Both the position numbers and the translations under genes were made by a program. A DNA stretch of 64,000 nucleotides from Primulina eburnea (taxonomy: Eukaryota > Streptophyta > Magnoliopsida > Lamiales > Gesneriaceae), in the NCBI RefSeq assembly GCF_022965805.1, contig NC_133115.1, positions 34,091,321 through 34,155,320 of the forward strand. The letters run 5' to 3'. Shown piece after piece: positions 11,082-21,329 of this stretch; the stretch's first letter is position 1; every line of letters begins with the position of its first letter. Under the pieces are notes generated by a model. That model was not told the origin of the DNA. It made no database searches and saw only the letters and a list, made by a program, of their open reading frames with translations.

Positions 11082-11590
11082 CTGAGGACTGTATAATGTA
11101 TGTTAGAGAAATATAAGACTAAAGAAAGGTTAAGGCGGCTTCGCATATCGTCGGTCTATTACTTTTTAGAACACTGATTAATACCCACGAGATTCGTACT
11201 GCGAAACTTGACCAACACCTAATTTAGTAATTTAGAGCTTTAATGTATGACCATAGCAAACTTAGAGGTATAGTTTATGTATAGCCTTGACTATTTATTC
11301 ATTACGGTATAGAGCAATAATTTTAATTACAACATATATCAAATTTATATGATTGGAAATAGGGTTCTCTTTTTTAACTTTTTGTTAATTTATATCATAA
11401 AAGTATCTCCCTCATCATGGCTTGCCTGACATATGGCATGCAATATAATATAATAAAATGAAAAATATTTGTTTTATTTAATTAAAATTATTTCTACCTC
11501 GACCTAGAAGTATTTCGTCATAAGTGAAAGATACAACAATTGTTAAATAAATTTGTACCATGCACCTCGGTGGCTTGAACCGAAGATGAT

Positions 11591-11765
11591 TAGGTCTTTT
11601 ATGAGACGGTTTAATGAATTTTTATCTGTAATATTGGTCGATTTGATTTATAATTATAATGAGAAGAAAAATTTTTGTAATAAAAAATTGAATTTTTTTT
11701 TCATAAATTGAGTCAGGTCTGATATTATCCTATAATATTCACCAGTGAGTCAGTCTGACACGAGT
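11591..11765 (-). repeat. GTGAGAC foldback repeat, diverged copy 6
   Basis: TAGGTCTTTTATGAGACGGTTTAATGAATTTTTATCTGT at the left and CAGTCTGACACGAGTT at the right, with a degraded centre. An old copy. Confidence 0.55.
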
Positions 11766-12064
11766 TGATGTTAACGAGGTGTATGTTCCAAAAAAATCAA
11801 AATAAGTGCGTGATATAATTGTGATGCTTGTACGTTCACACGCCTTCAAAATGGTACAACTCGCGTGCTTGAGAAAGCAATAGAATGAAGCAAACGCCAA
11901 TCAGTCAATGTGGTCCTTCCATACGCATCCTTTAATTTACTTCTTCTTTATTCGATTTTGGTCAATCATTATTAGCTTATAATTAAAGTGGATTCCACAA
12001 ACTGCAGCATGAAAATTACTGGTAAACAGAGTTAATAAATCATTTGTTTCTTAAAAAAATTCAG

Positions 12065-12065
<1 letters not shown>

Positions 12066-12148
<83 letters not shown>
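12066..12148. repeat. (AT)n(GT)n compound microsatellite
   Basis: About 56 bp of AT followed by about 26 bp of GT. Confidence 0.95.
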
Positions 12149-12201
12149 TTAATAAAAGATACTAGGCTTCTCCAATCGCAATTATTATATTTGTTATTAT
12201 T

Positions 12202-12450
12202 GCTCCAAAGGTGAAATCGCTCACCTTAGGCGCCCCTCACCCCCGGCCCGACAGGATTGTGAGAGGAGATAAATCATGGTGACTCAGTCAACCAGCAACA
12301 GCTAGACCTTATGCTACGCCGCGAATAAGGAGCTCCCCCTCATTGAAGGGAATTTAACTCTCACACTGCCGCTTGCGAGACTCGATCTCTGGTTATTGCT
12401 CGAAGATTCACGGTTGCTGACGAACTGAGCTAAGCTCATGCGGGCTATAA
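12202..12450 (-). mobile_element. tRNA-derived SINE with 11-bp target-site duplication
   Basis: Read on the minus strand from 12450: the A-box-like TAGCTCAGTTC is at 12432-12422 and the B-box GATCGAGTC at 12387-12379, a spacing typical of an internal RNA polymerase III promoter. The 249-bp body is much more GC-rich than its surroundings. It is bracketed by TTGTTATTATT at both 12191-12201 and 12451-12461, an 11-bp direct repeat that fits a target-site duplication. There is no open reading frame. The flanks are low-complexity, so the duplication is supportive rather than decisive. Confidence 0.72.
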
Positions 12451-12980
12451 TTGTTATTATTATTATTAGGGCAAAATGCAATTTTTCTCATTTATTTATT
12501 TTTTTCAATTTTAGTATTTTATGTTGTCAATCAAGTTTTTTTTTTTTTTTTCAGTTTTGGTCATCTTTAATTGTGAGTAATGATATTGTACTACACAGGT
12601 GAGTATCACATCAGCTTCGGATCTCATTTTGTATTCATACAAAATATGAATCTATTACTTTGTATATCTCTTGAAATTAGCACGTTTGAGATGAACTTTG
12701 GATTAAAAGGTTATTGATATGTATATTAATGTATAAAATTCACATAAAACTTTAGAATCAATTCCATTTCACATGTTTGAAAAAGTGTTCAAATAATTAA
12801 AAATAAATTTGGAAAGTAAAGGATACATGACCTGGGCCTTTGGGCAAATGAATATTGGGCCAAAATTGACCAATGCGCCGTTTCAATTTTGTTTTTTCCA
12901 TTTTTACTAATATCCATATTTGCTTGTAACATTGATCAGGATCAAATTTTAAATTCACATGTTACTTATTTATATATTGA

Positions 12981-13470
12981 CAGGGATGTAAATGAACCAA
13001 ATCGTTTGTGAGTTATTCGAAGCTCGATTCGATAAAAGCTCGTTTAATGAAGCTCGCTAAGATAAACGAACCAAGTTCAAGCTCTACAATATTCGGCTCG
13101 TTAGCTTGTGAATATGTTCTTTGGTAAATTTATAAGTAATCTTTTAGTTGAAAAATAATAATTTTGATATTTAATTTATTTATTTAGCACATTACTTATG
13201 AAATATATAGAAAAATCTATTGAATTTATTTATTATAATAATTGATAAATTTTAATAAGAATGTTATATTTTTCTATAAATGTATTATTTACTTTTTAAT
13301 GAATATTTAAATGTATAATTCATATTTATTGAGCTCGTTTAGGTTCGATAAAAGTTTAAATAAGCTCGTGACCCATGTATATATTTGTTAAATAAAGCTC
13401 GAGTTCGACTCGATTATAAACAAGCCAAGCTCGAACATTCAAGAGTTCGGCTCGACTCGATTATATCCAT
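12981..13470. repeat. AGCTCG-rich dispersed element, copy A
   Basis: Starts CAGGGATGTAAATGAACC and ends near GGCTCGACTCGATTATATCCAT, so the two ends are imperfect inverted repeats (GGATGTAAAT against ATTATATCC). Both halves are rich in AGCTCG/CGAGCT in opposite orientations around an AT-rich centre. A second member lies at 63160-63670. This looks like a hAT-type non-autonomous DNA element; the superfamily is an inference. Confidence 0.6.
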
Positions 13471-13897
13471 ACGCATTGGTGATACAAAGTAAATGAATTT
13501 CAAATTAACATTATTATTGTATGAACTTGAAATCCATAATATTCGGAAGTGAAGTTTATGATTTTATTTTTCTAAACAACAAAAATACATTTGAAATTCA
13601 TTAATCAAAATACAACCTTATATTATTTAATAGAGAGATTTGTATTGACGAACTTGATTTATTTTCTAAATAAATATGCATTTATCATAATCCACAAATA
13701 GTAATGATAAATTAAATCGAGATTTACCTACTAAAATTCAGCAAATAGTTACGTTTATTTTAATATAAAACGGAATATATTAGATCAGGAAAGAACGTTT
13801 GGACTAGCTTGGGAGAGTTCTGAATAATTTGATATACTGATAAATTTTGTCAAATAGCCTATGCGTAAATTATATTTTTTTAGGCATTTGGTTCGGA

Positions 13898-13898
<1 letters not shown>

Positions 13899-13942
<44 letters not shown>
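13899..13942. repeat. (AAT)n microsatellite
   Basis: About 44 bp of AAT units. Confidence 0.95.
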
Positions 13943-14050
13943 TTGGTTTATGTTTATGGGATTAACCTTTTGCAATTATTTTTGGTCAAATATATATTTA
14001 TGATTCATAGATTTTGCCAACAATAGTGCAAAGTCGGACTCATTTTTTAA

Positions 14051-14204
14051 TCACAAAAACTCCAGTGAGACATATATTCTATTTGAGTCACTCATCAAAA
14101 AAATTATTTTTTTATACCAAAAATATTATTGTTTTTATCGTAAATGTGTATAAGATTGACTCGTCTCACAAATAAATATTTGTAATCGTCTAACAAGAGA
14201 CGTA
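14051..14204 (+). repeat. GTGAGAC foldback repeat, diverged copy 7
   Basis: TCACAAAAACTCCAGTGAGAC at the left and ACTCGTCTCACAAATAAATA...CAAGAGACGT at the right. Degraded centre. Confidence 0.6.
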
Positions 14205-14477
14205 ATTTTTTTTAATTGTTATCTCACATCAAAGTTATGTTTGTTTTCGGCCAAACATTTTGAGTAAGTAACTTTAAGTAAGACATAATCTATCTCATTT
14301 TCAAGGAAAAAAAATTGTCGAAATTGGGAATTAGCTTTTCATCGCATTCATTCCCATTTGCAATAAAAAATCAGAAGTCAACAAAATCACGTAATATGCA
14401 TTAATTGATTTGATGAAATCTACCAAATTACGTATAATCTTCATTAAAATTCATTATTACCCATTCAACGTGGTTTT

Positions 14478-14486
14478 TATATAAAT
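14478..14486 (+). promoter_or_regulatory. TATA box of the CLE relic
   Basis: TATATAAAT lies 65 bp upstream of the start codon. The same context (CGTGG or CATGG, then TTTTYATATAAAT) is present before the intact downstream CLE copy. Confidence 0.6.
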
Positions 14487-14550
14487 ATGTTCCCTCATGC
14501 TTAGAATTTCACCAACTTCAATACTTCCTTTAATTTTTCTTCGTTTGCAA

Positions 14551-14875
14551 ATGATGAAAACGGCTAATTGGACCACAATTAAAGTGTTTGTGACATTCTT
14601 CGTGTTGTTTTGCGCACTTCCCATGTACTTGTCCTCTCGTGTCCTATTGAACAAGGAACTCATGGATAACCAACAACTTCTTCGTAAACTTGGGGTCGAT
14701 TTCTCCAATTTCAAAATAATGAATGGAGTTGAAAGGTTCTTGAGAGAAGCAACCGTTCGGACCCGATCCTCATCGTCACTACTCGGAGCCTATCCCTCCT
14801 CCCCGCAGTGGTGAGCCGATCCCTCCTCCCCGGAGTCGTGAGCCGATTCCACCCCGACCGTCGCTCCTAATGTAA
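14551..14875 (+). pseudogene. CLE peptide gene copy A, frameshifted
   Basis: Upstream copy of the CLE gene at 16324. The N-terminal half is well conserved: a hydrophobic signal peptide (VFVTFFVLFCALP), then MDNQQLLRKLG and NGVERFLREA. Within 14751-14758 there is one extra base relative to the intact copy, so the annotated frame reads on as TVRTRSSSS and stops at 14814 without any CLE motif. The lost motif persists in the +1 frame from 14759 (GPDPHRHY, where the intact copy has GPDPQHHD). It is followed there by a tandem repeat of EPIPPPRS units and a stop at 14873-14875. Four codons before NGVE (the ANLSRK region) are also missing in frame. A sequencing error at the extra base would restore an unusual CLE protein, but a decayed duplicate is the simpler reading. 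Confidence 0.8.
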
Positions 14876-15428
14876 TGCTCTTTGGTACATGCGTGGGAGA
14901 TCGTAAATAGTATAATGTCCCAAATTGTTCAATAAACTTTGGTTTAAATAAATTTTGGAGTGATGAGCATATGAATGAACTATATAGACCAATTAGATAA
15001 TTTATGCTTTTATTTGGGATGCTTTTAATTAAATGATTCATGGAAATATGTTTTGTAGAATATAAATTAAAATTCAGCAAGCATTAATACTTGATTTAAT
15101 TTTTAATTATTAAATCATATACATTAGGTAATTAAATAACACTTCGTATCCATTTTTTTTAATAAACTATGCGAGCTATTAAGCTAAATGTTTTGTTATA
15201 AAATATATAATCATCAAATAAATGTATTTCGAATAGTCATACAAGAAATCATTATTATCTCGAATAAAAGAGATAACAATAAATCATTATTTCCAAATAA
15301 AACGATTATAATACTTTTTTAGTAAAAAAATCAGAATATAATATTAACTTTATAAATATAAATAAAATAAAATAAAATAGCCCCAACAATCTGCGAAGAT
15401 TTGCCGGAGCTCGCTTCGGCAGAGAGAA

Positions 15429-15521
15429 ATGCTGTCCATAGCGGCTCCAAAATTCAATCCACCCCTCAAATTCTTCCCTGCATGCGTTTCCTCTTCCACT
15501 TCCATCGAATATTGTCAATAG
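15429..15521 (+). pseudogene. 5' stump of a duplicated DUF455 gene
   Basis: ATGCTGTCCATAGCGGCTCC and the next ~70 bp match the start of the intact DUF455 gene at 17246. The preceding leader (AATAGCCCCAACAATCTGCG onward, from about 15378) also matches the leader at 17195. The frame gives about 28 related residues, ending STSIEYCQ, and stops at 15521. After that the similarity ends. This is the right-hand end of the upstream duplicated segment, so the duplication broke inside exon 1. Confidence 0.85.
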
Positions 15522-16270
15522 TGGATACATATTTTTTAATTTCAATGGTATTTTATCTATTAAAATATTAAAAAAATATATATTTATTTATCTCTCTATA
15601 TTATATTATGATTATATATTAAAAAATACAATTCAATAAATAAATCTAATATACAAAAAATATAATATATATTGATTACAAAATATATTGGATCTGTCAC
15701 CGAAGCTCCGAGGTAATATGCGGAGGACCGATTCATGCCATTGACCATTTTTCCAACTTGTGTGATCCAATCACTTAAAGTTTCTGTGCTTTATTTAGAC
15801 ATTTTTGATAAGTTTCGTGTTTTTTCGAGTTCTACTTTAATTTAAATCTAAATAAAAATAAAATTATTATATTTAGGTTTTTATCAATATATTTTAGTTA
15901 TGTATATGAGATATATTTATTGAATTATAATTTTAATAATATATACTATAATAATTTTTGTTGGAGAAATACGTAATTATGAGTCATATTATGTGATTTT
16001 GTTTTGACTTTGGAACCAGATTAGCTACACAGTCATATTATCTGAAACGGGTTCTTTGACCATAACATGGGATTTATATATCTTTAAATAAATTTAGCAT
16101 AACTGTAGCTCAATTCAAATTACACCAACATTTGTCCGATAAAAATTGCCGAAATGGAAAGCTTATTCAGCGAATTCAAAAAGAAAAAAAGAAAGAAATC
16201 AAAAGTCAACAGATTAATTCTTTTCAATTCCTATAATCTTCATTCATGAAGTTCAGTATTCCCCAATAAA
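15522..16270. other. AT-rich spacer between the two duplicated arms
   Basis: No gene recognised. From about 16010 the sequence again resembles the upstream flank of the CLE relic (AAAGTCAACA, TATAATCTTCATT blocks), marking the left end of the second arm. Confidence 0.6.
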
Positions 16271-16279
16271 CATGGTTTT

Positions 16280-16288
16280 CATATAAAT
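16280..16288 (+). promoter_or_regulatory. TATA box of the intact CLE gene
   Basis: CATATAAAT lies 36 bp upstream of the ATG, in the same sequence context as at the upstream copy. Confidence 0.55.
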
Positions 16289-16323
16289 TAAACCGAAGTC
16301 GACACTTCCTTTTGTCTCGGAAA

Positions 16324-16590
16324 ATGGCTATTTGGACCAAAACCAACGTGTTTGCCACATTCTTCGTGTTGTTTTGCGCACTTCCCGTGAATTTGTCCAC
16401 TCGAGTCCTATTGCACAAGGAACCCATGGACAACCAACAACTTCTTCGTAAACTTGGATTCGATTTCTCGAATGTTAAAGCAAATCTCTCACGTAAGAAT
16501 GGAGTTGAAAGGTTCTTGAGAGAAGCACCCGCCGGACCCGATCCTCAGCATCACGACTCTGAACCAGCTCCGCCCCGCCGTCGCTTCTAA
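16324..16590 (+). CDS. CLE-family signalling peptide precursor
   Basis: Intronless gene for an 88-aa secreted peptide precursor. Residues 9-24 (VFATFFVLFCALPVNL) form the hydrophobic core of a signal peptide. The variable domain follows (RVLLHKEPMDNQQLLRKLG). A CLE dodecapeptide motif lies at 66-77 (REAPAGPDPQHH): R1, P4, G6, P7, P9 and H11/H12 of the motif are all in place, while position 3 is Ala rather than the common Val. An 11-residue C-terminal extension, DSEPAPPRRRF, follows the motif. Known family biology: the 12-13-residue peptide is cut out, hydroxylated at the prolines, and read by CLAVATA1/BAM-type receptor kinases to control meristem or vascular cell fate. Which receptor or tissue applies cannot be told. 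The start is the first ATG; a frame extending upstream has only a non-ATG start. A decayed duplicate lies 1.8 kb upstream. Confidence 0.88.
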   Translation: MAIWTKTNVFATFFVLFCALPVNLSTRVLLHKEPMDNQQLLRKLGFDFSNVKANLSRKNGVERFLREAPAGPDPQHHDSEPAPPRRRF

Positions 16591-17245
16591 TGTAATGACC
16601 ATCGATGCGTGCCTGGAAGATCATAAATAATGACATGTCTCCGTTCGTTGCTTTAAAGAAATCTTGGAGTTGATTGTTAGTAAATTGAATTGGTCGATTA
16701 TAAATTAATATATATTTGAAATTGAAGTGATGAATTTCAAAAAAACCGGTTATTCGATATGCATCGATCATCAGTTATAAATCTAATATATGAATGAATT
16801 CTATAGACCGATCCATAAAAAAATAGTTAGATAATATATGCTTTTGTTTGGGGCAAAAACTTGTTTGGGATGGTTATAAGATATTTATGAAAATATGTAA
16901 ATTAAAATTCATAATTAATACTTAATTTTATTTTTAATAATAATAAAATAATAGACATTACGTCATTATTAAATAATATCTCGTATCCATTAATTTTTAT
17001 AAACTATGCGAGCTACATTAAATCTAATCAATTAGTTAAATGTGTTTGAAGAGTGAAATAAATTAAATTAAATCATGATTATTTCGAAAATAATAAAATA
17101 AATAACATTAAAGAGAAAACAAATTATTTTTATTTCCAAGTAAAACGAATATAATATTTTTTTGAATAAAAAATCGGATATAATACAAATAAAATAGCCC
17201 CAACAATTAGCGAAGATCCGCCGGAGCTCGCTTCGGCCGAGAGCA

Positions 17246-19510
17246 ATGCTGTCCATGGTGGCTCCAAAACTCAATTCACCACTCAAATTCTTCCGCGCCT
17301 TCTCCTCTTCCACTTCTATCGAATACCCACCACTACACGGCCACCCTCAGTGGTCTGGCCTCCACCACTGGCGGCGCAGCCCACTCAACGATCACCGGTA
17401 TTGGGGGCCCAATGGTCCGATTCAAGAACCCCATGAAACAGAAACCATCATTCATTCTTTTCCCTCTCTCAATTCATGCGCTTCGTTAGCGGAAATGGGT
17501 GGGGTGGTTCTTTCCACTGCTGACCCCCTTATAAAAGCTAAGCTTTCTCATTTGGCTTATGCGAAATGGAGAGAAAAGGGTCTTCCCGTGGGAGTTTCTG
17601 ATGCACCCCTCGCGCCTGCTCGCCCTACAAAACCACTGCTGGTAGTTGTTTTGTTCCATTTGTTATTTTTTGTTGTAATAAATACTTCATGTTTTAAAAA
17701 ATTTGCCTTTTTTTCCCTGGCTATTTTGTTGTTAAACCCTTTAGCCACATATAAGCTTGCCCTGATGTACATAAATTATTTAAACAGGACGGTTTCAAAT
17801 CCTATTTTACACAGTTATAATTCGTAACAATCATCCTTTTGCTTTACTTATTTTGTTTCGTGTTTTTAATTCTAAATGTTGATTTGGTCAGTGCTTATGC
17901 AAATGATTGGTAATATTGAACTGTGACTGACTGATTGGAGTGTTTGGTTTTGGCACACTCAACGTCTTTGGTTCAGGTTTCCCCTAAAGAAATTCCTCCC
18001 GCCAAGAGCTCGGGTTTGCCTCTTAATGCGTATATGCTTCACAATCTTGCTCATGTGGAGCTAAATGCTATTGATTTGGCATGGGATACTGTTGTTCGAT
18101 TTTCTCCATTCACGGAGCTTCTTGGAGAAGGGTTCTTTGCTGATTTTGCTCATGTGGCTGATGACGAGAGCCGACATTTCACATGGTGTTCACAGAGACT
18201 GGAAGAACTTGGATTCAGGTAGTGATTTATCAAACTCGGGAAATAAGGACTCTGGCTATTTCGCTAAACGTTGATTATATGTTCCTTTTCTGAGTAGCTA
18301 TGGTGACATGCCTGCTCATAGCTTTCTATGGAGGGAGTGTGAGAAATCATCGGGCGATGTTACTGCACGGCTTGCAGTGATTCCATTGGTTCAGGTGCTC
18401 TCTTAGTTCCTCAACAGAATCATTATAACTGTAAACAATAACACTGAAAAAATAAACATCGATTTGCTTGATCACGTGATAAATCTTTTGCCTGTTTTAA
18501 TTTCATGGAGTAGTTTGCTAGTTCCTCTAAGTCAGTCAAGCTTCAAATGCTTAGAAGAACTAACTTTTACAGCTGACTTTTTATGTTGTTTGTAGTCGAT
18601 ACTTTTGAAAACAGTGAAGCAAATATTCCATATCTTTGTTTTACTTAGAAACGACTGTTTTTGTCTCCATTGTAGGAGGCTAGAGGACTGGATGCTGGGC
18701 CTCGACTTGTCAAAAAGCTGATAGGCTTCGGAGATCACAGGACCTCAGACATTGTTGCAAAGATAGCTGATGAAGAAGTTGCACATGTAGCAGTTGGTGT
18801 TTATTGGTTCGTTTCAGTCTGCCAAAGAATGTGCCGCACCCCTTGCTCTACTTTCAAAGGTTCGTGTCTGTTCTCTCTAAATACTTTTTTTTCTTGACTT
18901 TCTGTGGTACACCTCGCCCGGTGAGTCGTAATAGTTATCGTAGGTTTTATATAGGTCTTTCAAGATTCATCCGTAATCAAAAGACAGTCAATTGCATTCA
19001 CCACTTTTTTGTTGGAAAATAAGAGATGTTGAGGGCATTCTCTCTAACTTTCTCTTGATCATCTAACAGACATTCTGGATGAATATAACGTGGAGCTAAA
19101 AGGGCCTTTCAACTATTCAGCTCGTGAGGAAGCCGGTATTCCACAGGAATGGTAAGGATTAATACAATTGGATGAACTATATCTATGAGGTGGGAAAATA
19201 TCTCTGGGCTCTTCAAGTTCCGTTGAATTAAAAAATGCGTCAGACTAACAATGTTACTGTGTTTTCTAGGTATGATCCGTCATCCACCACAACCAAAGTG
19301 GAAGAAAACAGCAAACTTTCTGAAGTATGCCATTCTTAATAGTTATGTCAAATTATGTTTGTTTACCGGAAGTAACGAGCATTCGAGGGTCTTTTTCAAA
19401 ATTTGGCTGGCATGTGATTCCGTAATGAAACGTTATTGCAGGTATACAACAGGCTTTCTTGCATAATTTCTATGGAACAAAGAAATTCAAGTTTGGACAG
19501 AGAGATATAA
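17246..19510 (+). CDS. DUF455 family ferritin-like protein
   Basis: Seven exons join in frame: 17246-17641, 17977-18218, 18298-18394, 18676-18859, 19070-19151, 19270-19324 and 19442-19510. They encode 374 aa. The first ~50 residues are Ser-rich and could be an organellar transit peptide. The conserved body holds three acidic/His motifs typical of a ferritin-like di-iron helical bundle: NLAHVELNAIDLAWD, HVADDESRHFTWCSQRL and IADEEVAHVAVGVYWF. It also has GDMPAHSFLWRECEK and ARGLDAGPRLVKKL, and a C-terminal KGPFNYSAREEAGIPQEWYDP segment. Plants and bacteria share this family. The reaction is not known to me, and a metal-dependent oxygenase or hydroxylase role would be inference. All seven exons are open with consensus GT-AG borders, so the gene appears functional. 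Its first ~95 coding bases and leader are duplicated at 15378-15521. Confidence 0.9.
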
Positions 19511-20822
19511 ACAATGATTGTGATGGATTGAACTCTGAAATTGCAAGAATGGATGTCATTCTTGATGGCATATTGTTTTACAACACCAGCATTGGAAAAA
19601 TGTACGTAGTTGGTTACAGGAGTCGAGATCTCACTTTCTCCTGGAACGATCAGATGAATAATCATTATATATAATCTGTCGGGCGTTACAAAATGGAATG
19701 GTATGCTCTTGGCCCCTCAAGTTTAAGTGATAACAATGCTAGTGGCTCATCTCCCCGTTATCAGAAACACCTTTGGTCCCCCACGGTTTCGTTAATGTCG
19801 AAACCAACTGTATCTGGGCTTTTAGTGTAGACATGTGGGTGAGATTGCTTAATTCTGGTGATTATAATTAGAGTGTGTAATGATATTGGTTTCAAATAAT
19901 CTAAATCAAGTTGTATTAGAATCATCATCATTCAATCCTTTGCGACATTGACGGTAATTCAGAGCAACAAAATCAAATTATATGTCTCTTCTAAAAGAGA
20001 ACCATTCGAGATTTTTAGTCTGTGTTCTGAAAGATTTTTTTTGCGAGACTACAATTTACGTGTATATATTTTAAACTGCCAGTATTCAATTTATATTCAG
20101 AGCCAAGCTGACACGAAATAGTATTTAGTCAAATAAAATGGATCATCATAAAAGTTTCAAGAGTAAGTCTCTTATGAGATGATTTTTCGAATTTTTATCT
20201 GGGAAACAGGTCAATTTTGTCAATATTCTCAATAAACAGTAATACTCTTAGAATAAAAAAGTAATATTGTTTCATTGATGACCTAAATAAGAGATCTGTC
20301 TCATAAAATACGATCTGTGATACTATCTCACACAATTTTTGCTTACAATGAACTGTTTTAATATACAGCTTATGTTGATCGGAACTCGGACATCATCTGC
20401 TGAATTTTTTTTTTTTATTATAATAAGTTTTTTAGTACGAGGTAAAATTATAAAAATATAATTGGATTTAAACATAATATGTAAACTTGGGAAATTAGAT
20501 TATATATAAATAAATTGTTAATGAGATGGTATTTTTATATAGCGTTTGTCAGAATTTATTTTTATTAATAATAGATTACGTATGGAGATGAATGTTATCT
20601 AGAGATGAGTATGAAGAAATTTTCAGTGTTGCTTGCTTAATTTATAAGCCATTGAACGTGGCTTTTAATTGTCGCTCCTACTCGTAAGACTAATGACCAA
20701 AAACGAGAACAAATCCCAATTATATAAGCCCCCTCAGTTTCACCGGGGAATTTCAAGAAATAGTAACGAGAAGCCAGGAAGGAATTTGAAGTTCAGTTGT
20801 TCTGTCTTCAGAAGATCGTAGT
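19511..20822. other. 3' flank of DUF455 gene and promoter of TAXIMIN gene
   Basis: Holds the probable DUF455 3' UTR (to about 19900), one GTGAGAC repeat copy (20161-20342) and an AT-rich stretch. From about 20600 it is the likely TAXIMIN promoter, with TTATATAAGCCCC at about 20719-20731 as a possible TATA box. Confidence 0.5.
20161..20342 (-). repeat. GTGAGAC foldback repeat, copy 8
   Basis: From GAGTAAGTCTCTTATGAGAT to CACACAATTTTTGC. Moderately diverged full-length copy. Confidence 0.8.
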
Positions 20823-21173
20823 ATGTGTTGCCATGGGGATTGCAGGCCTTTGGGATTCCTATTGGGTCTTCCCTTTGCGTTTCTTTCCCTACTCGTCTCC
20901 CTCGTCGGTATACTCGTTTGGATTGTCGGGTGAAGTCCCTTGGCTTCTTTCTAAATTTTTTGATGATCACTGTGTCAAGCTCTGTTTTTGCTTTGTAATT
21001 CCAAATATATTTATTGATGCGGGAATTGTTGTGTTGATCGTGGAAATAGGTTGACGTTGAGCTGTATATGCCCGTGTTGCTTGTGCGTGACGGTGCTGGT
21101 GGAGTTGGCGCTGGAGCTCATCAAAGCTCCCATTCATGTGATGGAGTGGTTTACTTCTAAAATCCCTTGCTGA
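20823..21173 (+). CDS. TAX: TAXIMIN-like cysteine-rich signalling peptide
   Basis: Two exons, 20823-20929 and 21050-21173, encode 76 aa. The start [20 protein letters not shown] leads into a hydrophobic segment (about 11-36). The family hallmark [20 protein letters not shown] follows, then [10 protein letters not shown] and a C-terminal TSKIPC. Six of the nine Cys fall in the two expected clusters, and the terminal Cys is kept. Known family biology: TAXIMIN was found in Taxus as a jasmonate-induced regulator, and Arabidopsis TAX1 affects lateral organ separation. The start codon choice matters. An ATG eleven bases downstream (20834) opens a different, non-homologous frame that runs into the intron. 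Only the ATG at 20823 gives the conserved protein. The intron (20930-21049) has GT-AG borders and splits the Gly codon of VGLTLS. Confidence 0.9.
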
Positions 21174-21293
21174 TATTTTTTTTTCGTTTTTTCCTTGTGT
21201 TGGGATAGTTCTTATTATTGATTTCTTGTTTATTTTGTGGATTTTTTTAGCCGACCATCTGTTTGTTTCCTTCTTGAATTACTTCAACTAGCC

Positions 21294-21298
<5 letters not shown>

Positions 21299-21327
<29 letters not shown>
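21299..21327. repeat. (GA)n microsatellite
   Basis: About 28 bp of GA in the 3' flank of the TAXIMIN gene. Confidence 0.9.

Positions 21328-21329
<2 letters not shown>

Larger units (their letters stand above)
7558..12065. other. Gene-poor intergenic region upstream of TCP
   Basis: No protein-coding gene recognised. About 7558-8100 is the likely TCP leader and promoter (CT-rich and mixed sequence). Further out are a SINE-like copy (8340-8490), a CGGTAT-rich repeat (9176-9540), TA/TG microsatellites and a plastid-derived fragment (about 10340-10640), each listed. The open frames in the TA runs are artefacts of the dinucleotide repeat. Confidence 0.6.
12450..14470. other. Intergenic region between the SINE and the CLE relic
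   Basis: No gene recognised. Contains a CTCG/CGAG-rich repeat (12981-13470), an AAT microsatellite and a diverged copy of the GTGAGAC repeat. From about 14240 the sequence is the upstream arm of the CLE segmental duplication. Confidence 0.55.

Noticed and set aside
10914..11116. Open frames containing long YIYIYI runs
   Set aside because: Products of the TA microsatellite. The same applies near 23060.
16312..16323. Four-codon upstream extension of the CLE gene
   Set aside because: It begins with TTG. The first ATG at 16324 starts a normal signal peptide.
20834..21054. 85-codon frame starting [11 protein letters not shown]
   Set aside because: Out of frame with the TAXIMIN protein, and it runs through a GT-AG intron.
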